Both the position numbers and the translations under genes were made by a program. A model generated the notes under the pieces. That model ran no database searches. It had not been told where the DNA came from and saw only the letters and a list, made by a program, of their open reading frames with translations. Below, piece by piece: positions 39,536 to 47,312 of a stretch of DNA of 54,959 nt. The stretch's first letter is position 1, and each line of letters starts with the position of its first letter. The stretch lies in contig JAUYGU010000169.1 in NCBI GenBank assembly GCA_030690405.1, positions 1-54,959 on the forward strand. The letters are read 5' to 3'. Source of the DNA: Dehalococcoidia bacterium (lineage in GTDB: Bacteria > Chloroflexota > Dehalococcoidia > SM23-28-2 > RBG-16-64-32).

Positions 39536-40101
39536 CCTTGACGGAGAGAGCTATCGAGCGGCTTCCGGAGTTCCTGCGCCGGGAAGCGCCGCAAGAACGG
39601 GGCAACGTCGTCCTCGCGGAGCTGTTCCTGGAGACGCATCGCGTCACCGGCATCGTGGACCAGACCGGCGCCCACCGGCGCCTGGTCGACCTCTTGAACG
39701 CGGCGGACGGCCCCGTGCTAACCGTGCGCGACGCCAGCGTTGAGAGCCTTGCCGATCCGAGCGAGCAGCCGCGACGCTATCAGGTCCTTCAGGTCAGGCG
39801 CCAGTCGGTCCTCCTGGCCCTGCCGCTGTCCGCCGCCGCTCCGCCCGACCACGCGCCGGAGGCGGTGGAGAAGCGGCCCACCACAGCCAGCCTGCTGCTG
39901 CCCGGGATGGAGGTAACCGGCCAGATCTACCTGCCGCCCGGCGCCGATCCCGGGTCCGTCCCCATTCTGGCCCGCCATGACTTCCTCCCGGTGACGGACG
40001 CTATGGTCACGCAGACCGCTCTCTCCATCGTCCGTTGGGAGCAGCCGCTTGTGGTGGTGAACCTGGACCGGGCGATCCTCTACGCGCCCGCGCTCGGTTA
40101 G
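39532..40101 (+). CDS. Uncharacterised two-repeat protein in the c-di-GMP operon
   Basis: A 189-residue protein that appears to contain the same ~60-70-residue beta-rich unit twice. Repeat one has ELFLETHRVTGIVDQTG, RRLVDLLNAAD, VLTVRDASV and VLQVRRQSVLLALPL. Repeat two has SLLLPGMEVTGQIYLPPG, ARHDFLPVTDAMV and WEQPLVVVNLDRAILYAP. The pattern recalls small DUF6812-like domains, though that name is tentative. It starts at GTG 39532 in a GTGA overlap with the HD-GYP gene. No signal peptide or membrane helix. It could be a c-di-GMP effector or regulator of the flanking enzymes; function unknown. Confidence 0.7.
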   Translation: MTLTERAIERLPEFLRREAPQERGNVVLAELFLETHRVTGIVDQTGAHRRLVDLLNAADGPVLTVRDASVESLADPSEQPRRYQVLQVRRQSVLLALPLSAAAPPDHAPEAVEKRPTTASLLLPGMEVTGQIYLPPGADPGSVPILARHDFLPVTDAMVTQTALSIVRWEQPLVVVNLDRAILYAPALG

Positions 40102-40102
40102 C

Positions 40103-40936
40103 TCAAAGGTCGTCCGGAAGCGTCACGCCGGACTCGCGCGCCCAGCGCTCTATCCCACCGAACCGCTGCCGTCGGAACTCCTCCGCGAACGCCATGCCGT
40201 GCCGCCGTCCGACACTTGCCCCCCAGGTCCGGATCATCGTCTCGATCACCGGCCGGTAGTCCTTCGGATTGGCGTTCGCCAACGCCGGCAGCTCCAGCCC
40301 GGAGGCGGCGAGGTCCACCTGGAGGCCGGCGACGGTCATCTCCATCTGGCTGACGTGCTGGCGCAGCGCCTCGATTTTGCGATCGATGTAGGCGGAGATG
40401 TCCACAGCCTTGTTGACGTCCTGCGGCGCCTTGGCGAAGAAGTACTGCTCGCCGACGTAGTGCGGCGCCAGCCCCTCGTCTCGGTGCTCCGGGTGGTAGA
40501 GGGGGAAGTGGGCGAAGGAGGTGGCCTCCATCGCCGCCCAGGCCACCGCCCGGTGGTCCTGGTGGTTCTCGTGGGGCGCGAACGGGTCCCAGGTGAAGAG
40601 CACGTCGGGCCGTAAGCGACGGATCGCCCGCATGCACCTCTCGCGCAGCTCGTTGAGGGGCGTCTCGCTCAGGCGGCCGTCCTCGTAGCCCAGGAACTCG
40701 ATGTCCGGGTCTACGCCCAGCGCCCGCGCCCCCCGGCGCGCCTCCTCACGGCGGGCGTCCGCCGTGAACTGCAGGCTCCACTCCGGCTCCAGCGTTCCGC
40801 GCTCGTTGTTCGTCGCGATCACCTCACGGACGGCGTACCCGTGGTCGGCCATGCGGGCGATGGTGCCGCCGGCCATGAACTCCATGTCGTCGGCGTGGGC
40901 GACGATGACGAGGACGGTCTTCGGGCGGCTGGTCAT
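40103..40936 (-). CDS. LmbE/PIG-L-family deacetylase
   Basis: A 277-residue zinc-dependent deacetylase. The metal motif AHADDMEFMAGG is a variant of PHPDDE, and FAPHENHQDHRAVAW supplies the later His ligand (HxxDH). Members remove N-acetyl groups from GlcNAc-containing small molecules such as mycothiol/bacillithiol precursors or glycolipids. The C-terminal 60 residues are helical and specific to this group. It is convergent with the two-repeat gene, with only one base between the stops. The exact substrate is unknown. Confidence 0.88.
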   Translation of the reverse strand: MTSRPKTVLVIVAHADDMEFMAGGTIARMADHGYAVREVIATNNERGTLEPEWSLQFTADARREEARRGARALGVDPDIEFLGYEDGRLSETPLNELRERCMRAIRRLRPDVLFTWDPFAPHENHQDHRAVAWAAMEATSFAHFPLYHPEHRDEGLAPHYVGEQYFFAKAPQDVNKAVDISAYIDRKIEALRQHVSQMEMTVAGLQVDLAASGLELPALANANPKDYRPVIETMIRTWGASVGRRHGMAFAEEFRRQRFGGIERWARESGVTLPDDL

Positions 40937-41010
40937 TGGCTTGTCCTCCTTCGCCCACGGATTCTACCACCGTGCGCCGCCCAGCATCTTCCACCGCCGC
41001 TCAGAGGCCG

Positions 41011-41039
41011 TCGCCAGCGCCTGCCGGGCGCGGTATAAT
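41011..41039 (+). promoter_or_regulatory. Promoter for the ABM-fold protein
   Basis: A perfect TATAAT (41034-41039) is preceded 17 bases upstream by TCGCCA (41011-41016, four of six matches). The predicted leader is ~100 bases, ending in GAGGAGG before ATG 41147. The 210-base gap between the LmbE gene and this gene holds nothing else I can identify. Confidence 0.55.
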
Positions 41040-41146
41040 CATCGAGTCCGAAAATTCGCGCAAAGGCTCCGCGGCTTGGCCGGTTTCCCGCCGCCTAGAC
41101 CGCGACCAGATCAGCGGGCCGTTTTTCAGCCAGAGGAGGTTTACCA

Positions 41147-41455
41147 ATGGCCGATCACGTATCTTTCTTCCGCGCCAGGACGCTGCCGGGCAAGGCCCAG
41201 GCGGTCGCCGAGCAGATGGATAAGTGGCAGCGCGAGCAGAAGCCGCAGGCGAAGGGCTTCGTGCGCTCCATCCTGGTCGCGAACAACAACAACGCGGACG
41301 AGATCATGGGCGCCGTCCGCTTTGACAGCAGCGAGGGCTACTTCGCGAACGCGGGCCGCCCTGAGCAGGATGCCTGGTACCGGGAGCTACGGGCTCTCCT
41401 GGCCACCGACCCCGAGTGGTTCGATGGTACGCTGCTCCGCGAGTTCAGCGCCTGA
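41147..41455 (+). CDS. Small ABM-like (dimeric alpha/beta-barrel) protein
   Basis: A 102-residue protein with the alternating strand-helix pattern of antibiotic-biosynthesis-monooxygenase-type dimeric barrels: HVSFFRARTLPGKAQAVAEQ, GFVRSILVANNNNADEIMGA and FDSSEGYFANAGRPEQDAWY. Such proteins range from cofactor-free monooxygenases to uncharacterised stress proteins. The start has a perfect GAGGAGG, and a TATAAT promoter lies upstream, suggesting substantial expression. Function unknown. It is convergent with the dehydratase fusion gene. Confidence 0.72.
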   Translation: MADHVSFFRARTLPGKAQAVAEQMDKWQREQKPQAKGFVRSILVANNNNADEIMGAVRFDSSEGYFANAGRPEQDAWYRELRALLATDPEWFDGTLLREFSA

Positions 41456-41480
41456 TCGGGACAGGTTGAAGCCTGACCCC

Positions 41481-42890
41481 TCATCGCCGCCGGACGCTGA
41501 GGATGCGGCGGAGCTCCTCCAGCGGGAGGTTGCCGCCGCTGAGAATGATGGCGACCTTCTTGCCCTTGAGCCGCTCGCCTAGCTTGAGGGCGGCCGCCGT
41601 CGCCGCCGCCCCGGCGGGCTCCGCCAGCTGCCGCGCCGACCGCAACAGGAGGACGATAGCCTCCCGCATCTCGTCGTCGCTCACCAGCAGCATGTCGTCC
41701 AGGTAATCGATGAACGTGCGCACGGGTGCGAAGAACGGCGTGCCCGTGGCCAGCCCCTCGGCGATGGTGTCGATGGGCGCTCGCTGGAGCTTGCGCTCCT
41801 TCCAGGAGCGGTAAACGGCGGGCGCGCCCTCCGCCTGCACGCCGATCACCTGCACGTCCGGCCGCAGCGCTTTGGCGACCAGGCAGTGGCCGGTGGCGCC
41901 GCTGCCGCCGCCGATGGGCGTGACGATCACGTCCACGTCTGGCAGGTCCTCGATTATCTCCAGGCTCAGGGTGGCCACGCCGGCCACCAGCTCCGGCGCG
42001 TTGGTGTGGTGGACGTAGCGCATCCCCTCGCGGCGGGCGAAACCCTCCGCCCAGGCCCGCGCCTGCTCGAAGTTGCGCCCGTGCAGCGCCACTTCGGCGC
42101 CCAGCGCCTGGATCGCCTCCGCCTTCAGGGGGTTGGGCTTTCGCGGCATGGCGATGACGCAGCGCATGCCGGCCAGCTTCGCGGCGTAGGCCAGCGACTG
42201 TCCGTGGTTGCCGGTTGAGGCGCCGACGATCCCTCGCCGCCGGTCCTCCGCCGGCAGCAGCGCCGCCAGGTTCACGCCGCCGCGCACCTTGAACGCGCCG
42301 ATCGGCTGTAGGTTCTCCAGCTTCAGGTGCGCCTCGCAGCCCATCAGCCGCGACAGGTAAGGGTTGTGGAGCAGGGGCGTCCGCTGGAGGTAGGGCTCGA
42401 TCGCGTGCTTGGCGCGGTAGACGTCCGCCAGCGTGGGCCGCTGCTCGATGCGGCGGTCGTAGACCATGCCCACGACGCCGCTGCGAACGACGCCCTCCAC
42501 CCGCGCGATCTTCGCCTCCAGCTCCGGCGGCAGGATCTCCGTCCGCAGGAAGCCCAGCCGCTCGAAGTACTCGGGCAGGTCGGTGGTGACGTAGACCTCG
42601 TCCTGGGGGAAGCGCCGCACCAGTTCCCGCACGAGCAGCTCTCCCCAGCCGTGGCCCCGCTCCTCCTCGATGACGGCGACGCAGCCCAGCTCGTGGGTGT
42701 GGCGGTACGACTTGACCCGCCCGAAGCCGATGATGGCGTCGCTGCCGTCGCGCCGCAGGACGATGAACTGCTGCGCCTCCAGCCGCTCGCCGTCCAGCCG
42801 CAGCCGCGCGACGGTGTCGCGGATCAGCGGCATGTCGCCGGCCGTAGCGGGGGAGATATCGTACGGGGGAAGCGCCGTGGCGGTGGTCAT
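41481..42890 (-). CDS. GNAT-threonine/serine dehydratase-like fusion
   Basis: A 469-residue single open frame with two enzyme domains. Residues ~10-125 are GNAT-like (SPATAGDMPLIRDTVARL, and CVAVIEEERGHGWGELLVRE as the acetyl-CoA loop). Residues ~155-469 are a fold-type-II PLP enzyme of the threonine/serine dehydratase or racemase group: PLP Lys201 in PIGAFKVRGG, STGNHGQSLAYAA, PIGGGSGATGH as the phosphate loop, and LSGGN near the end. Fusion of an acetyltransferase to an amino-acid ammonia-lyase suggests modification or coupling of the amino-acid substrate. No SD is obvious before ATG 42890. It is divergent from the GYD gene. Confidence 0.87.
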   Translation of the reverse strand: MTTATALPPYDISPATAGDMPLIRDTVARLRLDGERLEAQQFIVLRRDGSDAIIGFGRVKSYRHTHELGCVAVIEEERGHGWGELLVRELVRRFPQDEVYVTTDLPEYFERLGFLRTEILPPELEAKIARVEGVVRSGVVGMVYDRRIEQRPTLADVYRAKHAIEPYLQRTPLLHNPYLSRLMGCEAHLKLENLQPIGAFKVRGGVNLAALLPAEDRRRGIVGASTGNHGQSLAYAAKLAGMRCVIAMPRKPNPLKAEAIQALGAEVALHGRNFEQARAWAEGFARREGMRYVHHTNAPELVAGVATLSLEIIEDLPDVDVIVTPIGGGSGATGHCLVAKALRPDVQVIGVQAEGAPAVYRSWKERKLQRAPIDTIAEGLATGTPFFAPVRTFIDYLDDMLLVSDDEMREAIVLLLRSARQLAEPAGAAATAAALKLGERLKGKKVAIILSGGNLPLEELRRILSVRRR

Positions 42891-42924
42891 GACTCAATTC
42901 TAACGCAGAGGGCCCTGCCAGCGG

Positions 42925-42953
42925 TTTCCAAATCCCGCCCGGCGACATAAAAT
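42925..42953 (+). promoter_or_regulatory. Promoter for the GYD-domain gene
   Basis: TTTCCA (42925-42930, four of six) and TAAAAT (42948-42953, five of six) are separated by 17 bases. The AGGAGG before GTG 42993 lies downstream, leaving a ~34-base leader. Confidence 0.5.
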
Positions 42954-42992
42954 GCCAGTGTCCGGCGGTCCGTTTCTCCAAGGAGGTTTCCC

Positions 42993-43283
42993 GTGCCCAC
43001 CTACGTAGTGCTGTACCGCTTCACCGACCAGGGGTTGAAGAACATCAAGGACACCGTGCGCCGCGCCCGCGAGGTCCGCGCCGAGAACGAGAAGCGCGGC
43101 TTCAAGGTCGTCGGCACCTACTGGACGCAGGGCCGGTACGACCTCGTCTCTATCGTGGAAGCGCCGAGCGAGGACGCGATGCTGGCGGGGCTGTTCAACA
43201 TCGCGGCAACGGGCAACGTGCACAGCGAGACGTTGCGCGCCCACACGGAAGCGGAGATGGAGAAGGCCCTCCAGGGGAGCTAG
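42993..43283 (+). CDS. GYD domain protein
   Basis: A 96-residue protein matching the GYD family: MPTYVVLYRFTDQGLKNIKD, then KRGFKVVGTYWTQGRYDLVS with the family GxYDxV motif, and FNIAATGNVHSETLRAHTE. It starts at GTG 42993 preceded by AGGAGG. Its function is not established; structural relatives form dimeric ferredoxin-like barrels. Its stop TAG shares the four bases CTAG with the stop of the convergent HEPN-like gene. Confidence 0.82.
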   Translation: MPTYVVLYRFTDQGLKNIKDTVRRAREVRAENEKRGFKVVGTYWTQGRYDLVSIVEAPSEDAMLAGLFNIAATGNVHSETLRAHTEAEMEKALQGS

Positions 43284-44125
43284 GGCACTCTGGCAAGAAC
43301 AGTTAGCGCCGTACCTACCCGGCTGGCGTACTCAGGGAAGACCTTCAAGTACGCATAGAGGACAGCCCGAGCTGGCTTGACCGGCTTGGGGTGTCCGGCG
43401 TCGTTGCGAGTGTCCGCGTAGAACTGCGCGAGTATCGCGGTGGTACTCTCAAGCTCTCGGAGGATACGCCTTTCCTCCTCGGTAAGAGGGTTGGTCCCCG
43501 GAAGCGCCTGCTCTAAGGCTTGCGCGAATGCTGCGTCTCTAACGGTCTCTACCACAGCGTTGCGAACCCGCGATATCCGCCAGTCGGCCAAACCGGGCCG
43601 AGGGGAAATCGCGAGTCTGTTGCAGACGTCACGTAGGCTCGTGGCTAAGGTCAAGAGCATATTTTCGGCCGCACCACCGAGCATGACGGCGGAAGAACGG
43701 TCCAAGAATCGCCGGTGCGCCTCGGTGGCCTCGGCTAGGTATTCGACCGTCAAGTCGTCTACACCGGGAATAGCCTCAACGAGGGCGATGTATCCAATGG
43801 GGTCGGTCACAACGCTGGTCTCCTGTTGGAGCAGTTGCCGTCCGTATGCCGTGGCGCGATAGACCGATCCAGACGCTCCCGGCATAGGCATCAGGATACC
43901 TTGAATGGACAGAAAGTGCGCGAGTTCGCCTGCTCTGAACTCCAGGTCTCTATTCAGTTCTGCGAACCGTTGGAACTCCGGGGTATGTAGCTGGTATCCT
44001 AAAATGCCCGCAAATTGAGCGTGAGGGTTGGCTGAGGGTTGAATGTTGTCAGGTTGACGTTTGATGTATTCGATGAGAAGTTCAGTTACCTCATCATCGC
44101 TCAGGATGTGTGGTTCGGCAGGCAT
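43280..44125 (-). CDS. HEPN-like protein of unknown function
   Basis: A 281-residue soluble helical protein. Near the C-terminus RNDAGH (Arg240-His245) fits the Rx4-6H motif of HEPN ribonuclease-fold domains, preceded by a long helical stretch (FLDRSSAVMLGGAAENMLLTL...) as in DUF4145/AbiJ-type proteins. The N-terminal ~110 residues resemble a winged-helix or small alpha/beta region (ATAYGRQLLQQE). The gene is clearly less GC-rich than its neighbours, with ordinary-looking rather than GC-biased third positions, which points to recent acquisition. It starts 2 bases after the Gfo/Idh stop. A defence or toxin role is possible but unproven; no partner antitoxin is evident. Confidence 0.68.
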   Translation of the reverse strand: MPAEPHILSDDEVTELLIEYIKRQPDNIQPSANPHAQFAGILGYQLHTPEFQRFAELNRDLEFRAGELAHFLSIQGILMPMPGASGSVYRATAYGRQLLQQETSVVTDPIGYIALVEAIPGVDDLTVEYLAEATEAHRRFLDRSSAVMLGGAAENMLLTLATSLRDVCNRLAISPRPGLADWRISRVRNAVVETVRDAAFAQALEQALPGTNPLTEEERRILRELESTTAILAQFYADTRNDAGHPKPVKPARAVLYAYLKVFPEYASRVGTALTVLARVP

Positions 44126-44127
44126 AT

Positions 44128-45222
44128 CTACTCCCCCAGCCAGAGGTCGATCGGCTTGCGGGCGTCCGTCCGGAAGGGGAGGGACACCCGCTGGCCGGTG
44201 CGTGCCGACTCGTAGGCGGCGCATATTATCTCCAGCACCGCGCGACCGTCCTCGCCGCTGAGGGCGGGCCGCTCGCCGTCGCGCACGCAGGCTATGAAGT
44301 GGGCCATCTCCTGGAGGTAACCCTCCGTCCAGACCTCCTCGAAGCCGGTCCGCGTCCAGCCGCGCGTGCTGGTCGCCTTCTCCACGGCGTAGCCGTATCC
44401 GTGCTGGCTGTCGGTGGTGAGCGTGGAGCCGCGGGCCAGGTCGGCCACGGTCAGGCCGAGCGTGCCGTAGATCTCGGCGCGGTCGTCCAGGCCGCCGGCG
44501 CGGGCCCAGGAGTTCTCCGCCACGCCGATGCCGCCTTCAGCACCGTCCTGCGATGGCGCGAACCGCATCACGACCAGGGAGTGGTCGTCGCCCTTCGTCC
44601 GGTCGCCGTGGACGAAGCGGCCCAGCTCCGCGTAGACGCTCTCCACCGGCGCGTTCCCGAACGCCCAGCGGCAGAACGCGATGGAGTGGCAGCCCATGTC
44701 CATGAGCACGCCGCCGCCGGAGCGCTCCACGTCCCAGAACCAGTCGGAGTGCGGGCCGTAGTGGCACTCCAGCTGTCGCACGTAGTAGACCCTGCCCAGG
44801 GCGCCCTCGTCCGCCAGCTCCTTGGCGCGCACGTACTTCGGCGCGAAGCAGAGGTTTTCGCCGTACATCAGGAGCGTGCGGTGGTCGCGGCAAGCCTTGA
44901 TCATGCGGTCGCACTGCGTGAGGCTGAGGGCGAGCGGCTTGTCCACGAATACGTGCTTGCCGGCGGCGGCGGCGGCCAGAGTCACCTCGTAGTGGAGGTC
45001 GTTGGGGCAGGCGACGGTGATCGCGTCCACCAGGTCGCCGTCCAGCATGTCCTTGTACTCCACGAAGGCGTGGCGGATGCCGAAGGTGCGGGCGAACGTC
45101 CAGACGTGCTCCGCGTTCGGCGACGCGGCGGCCACGATCTCCGCGTCCGGCACCTGCTTCAGCGCCTGCGCGTGCAGGCTGGCCACGAATCCGGAGCCCA
45201 CGATCCCGATGCGTACAGTCAT
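44128..45222 (-). CDS. Gfo/Idh/MocA family oxidoreductase
   Basis: A 364-residue NAD(P)-dependent oxidoreductase: VRIGIVGSGFVASLHAQAL, DKPLALSLTQ (the EKP-like motif with Asp in place of Glu) and GGVLMDMGCHSIAFCRWAFG in the active-site region. It is less similar to the two copies in the glycan operon than they are to each other. ATG 45222 overlaps the GNAT stop (ATGA). It may act on myo-inositol-like or sugar substrates; the context does not settle which. Confidence 0.86.
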   Translation of the reverse strand: MTVRIGIVGSGFVASLHAQALKQVPDAEIVAAASPNAEHVWTFARTFGIRHAFVEYKDMLDGDLVDAITVACPNDLHYEVTLAAAAAGKHVFVDKPLALSLTQCDRMIKACRDHRTLLMYGENLCFAPKYVRAKELADEGALGRVYYVRQLECHYGPHSDWFWDVERSGGGVLMDMGCHSIAFCRWAFGNAPVESVYAELGRFVHGDRTKGDDHSLVVMRFAPSQDGAEGGIGVAENSWARAGGLDDRAEIYGTLGLTVADLARGSTLTTDSQHGYGYAVEKATSTRGWTRTGFEEVWTEGYLQEMAHFIACVRDGERPALSGEDGRAVLEIICAAYESARTGQRVSLPFRTDARKPIDLWLGE

Positions 45223-45806
45223 GCCGTCGGCCCTCCGATGTAGTAACGCATGATAGGCTGCCTCTCCGACCGCCGGGCCACCTCCACGAACCCGGCCTTT
45301 CGGAACGTAGATACGATGCCAGTGTAGCCGGAGTAGCCGCTGAGCGCCCCCTTCGGCTCGGCGGGGTAGCCCTCCACGATGGTGGCGCCGTGCCGGCGGG
45401 CGTGCTCCACAGCCGCGGAGAGCAGCTTCGCCATCATCCCCCGGCCGCGGATCCGCTTATCGACGACGAAGCAGACGATTGACCAAACCGGCTGATAGTC
45501 GACGCGTTTGAGGGTGCGCGAGTGTTCCAGGAGGGCGTATTTCTCGCGCGGGGCGAGCGCCACCCAGCCCACGGGCTCTCCTCCGCTGTAGGCCAGCAGC
45601 CCCGGCTCTTCACCGGAGTCGACGGCCTCCTTGATCGCCTTCTTGTTCTTGGCGCCGTTGTTGGCGTCGAACTGCTTGCGGCGCAGGCGCGGCCACATGC
45701 ACCAGCAGCCGCCGTAGGCGCCGCTGGGCCCGAACAGCGTCTTGAAGTCGTGCCAGCGGTCCCGCGTCAGCGGCTGGAACTCAAGGTCCGGCGTCTCGCT
45801 TTTCAC
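45219..45806 (-). CDS. GNAT acetyltransferase
   Basis: A 195-residue GNAT protein. WSIVCFVVDKRIRGRGMMAK contains the acetyl-CoA-binding loop, with GYSGYTGIVSTFRKAGFVEV as the C-terminal strand-helix. The N-terminal GPSGAYGGCWCMWPRLR stretch is characteristic of a subgroup with Cys/Trp-rich N-termini. It lies 5 bases downstream of the MFS gene on the same strand and overlaps the oxidoreductase gene by ATGA. It could modify the exported or imported compound. Confidence 0.85.
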   Translation of the reverse strand: MKSETPDLEFQPLTRDRWHDFKTLFGPSGAYGGCWCMWPRLRRKQFDANNGAKNKKAIKEAVDSGEEPGLLAYSGGEPVGWVALAPREKYALLEHSRTLKRVDYQPVWSIVCFVVDKRIRGRGMMAKLLSAAVEHARRHGATIVEGYPAEPKGALSGYSGYTGIVSTFRKAGFVEVARRSERQPIMRYYIGGPTA

Positions 45807-45811
45807 GCTTG

Positions 45812-47212
45812 TCAGCCCGCGTGTCCCGCCGCCGCTGCGCCGGCGTCGGCCGTCGCGACCACCTGCTGGCGGTGGGACAGGTAGTATAGCAGGCCGGCGC
45901 CCAGCCCCAGGCCGCAGAGCCCCGCTTCGATGCCGACCGTTGCCGGCACGCCCAAGTGCTCCGCCATGAACCCCGTGAAGAAGGCGCCGATGGGCGTCGA
46001 GCCGGCGAACAGCAGCATGTAAAGTGCCATCACCCGCCCGCGCAGGTGGTCGGGCGTGGCCAGCTGGAGGGAGGTGTTGGCCGTGGTACCGAACGCTGTG
46101 CTCGCCAGCCCCACGCAGAGGAGGACGAGCAGCGTGACGTAATACCAGTGGCTCAGCGCCACCGCGCCGAGGAGCGCCGCGAAGGCCGCCCCGCCGGCGA
46201 ACAGGGTAAATCTCGTGGCGGCCTTCCGGCTGGCCAGCAGCAACGCGGAGGTCAGCGCCCCCAGTCCAACCGCCGCTGTCAGGAAACCCAGCCCCGCCGC
46301 GCCCTGCCCCAGCACGAAGCGGTCGACGAGCGGCAGCATGACCGTGAAGTTGTAGCCGAACATTCCGATGATGGCGACCAGGATGACGATGAGGAGCACG
46401 GCCGGCGTGCGGAACGCGTAGGCCAGCCCCTCCTGCAGCTCCGCCAGCGGGTTCACCCGCGGGGCGACCCGCCGGTTCATAACGTAGAACTGGGCCGGAT
46501 TCATCATCAGCAGGGCGGCGATGACGGGAACGAAGCTGACGCCGTTGAGCAGGAACGCGCCCTTCACACCGGCCGTGGCGATGACCAGGCCGCCCACCGC
46601 CGGTCCCATAAGCCGCGCCGCGTTGAACATACCGGAGTTGAGCGCCACGGCGTTCAGGAGGTCGTCCTTGCCCACCATCTCAACCACGAAGGCCTGGCGG
46701 GTCGGTAGCTCAAAGGCGTTGGCCAGCCCCAGCACCAGCGCCAGCACGTAAACGTGCCAGAGCTGGACCTGTCCCGACCATACCAGAGCCGTCAGCGCTA
46801 TCGCTTGCGACATCGCCAGCGTCTGCGTGACGAGGATGAACTTCCGCTTGGGCACGCGGTCGGCGATGACGCCGGCGAACAGCACGAAGATCGTGATAGG
46901 CAGGAACTGGAGCATGGTCACCGTGCCCAGAGCAATCTTGGAGTTGGTCAGCTGCAGGACCAGCCAGGCCTGGGCGATGGTCTGCATCCAGGTGCCGCTG
47001 AGGGAGACCGTCTGACCGAAGTAGAACAGCCGGTAGTTGCGGTTGCGGAGGGCGCGGAACGTCCGCCCGAAGCCTGCCGCTTCGGGCGGCGCCGACGGCG
47101 TCGGCAGGTTCTCCAGGGCGGCTGTCGCCAGTTGTAGGGGATCAGCCGCTGGCTGCCTTCCCGACGGCCGTCGCCGAATGCGCAGGGGAAACCGTCTGCT
47201 CAGCTCGTCCAC
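45812..47212 (-). CDS. MFS exporter (EntS/MFS_3-like)
   Basis: A 466-residue major-facilitator protein with 12 hydrophobic helices after a cytoplasmic N-terminal ~55 residues. RALRNRNYRLFYFGQTVSLS opens helix 1; GVIADRVPKRKFILVTQTLA is the loop 2-3 signature; LPTRQAFVVEMVGKDDLLNA is typical of MFS_3 exporters. Such carriers export siderophores, macrolides or other small hydrophobic compounds. GNAT and Gfo/Idh genes follow closely, so it may be part of a small detoxification or secretion unit. Confidence 0.88.
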   Translation of the reverse strand: MDELSRRFPLRIRRRPSGRQPAADPLQLATAALENLPTPSAPPEAAGFGRTFRALRNRNYRLFYFGQTVSLSGTWMQTIAQAWLVLQLTNSKIALGTVTMLQFLPITIFVLFAGVIADRVPKRKFILVTQTLAMSQAIALTALVWSGQVQLWHVYVLALVLGLANAFELPTRQAFVVEMVGKDDLLNAVALNSGMFNAARLMGPAVGGLVIATAGVKGAFLLNGVSFVPVIAALLMMNPAQFYVMNRRVAPRVNPLAELQEGLAYAFRTPAVLLIVILVAIIGMFGYNFTVMLPLVDRFVLGQGAAGLGFLTAAVGLGALTSALLLASRKAATRFTLFAGGAAFAALLGAVALSHWYYVTLLVLLCVGLASTAFGTTANTSLQLATPDHLRGRVMALYMLLFAGSTPIGAFFTGFMAEHLGVPATVGIEAGLCGLGLGAGLLYYLSHRQQVVATADAGAAAAGHAG

Positions 47213-47312
47213 CCTTTCCGGAAAGTGGGCGCGTTATGCCAATTGTAGCCCAGGCCATCCCTTCGCGCCGGGAGCGGGGGCGTGCGCGGCCGCGGGCCCG
47301 CGTGTCGCCCGC

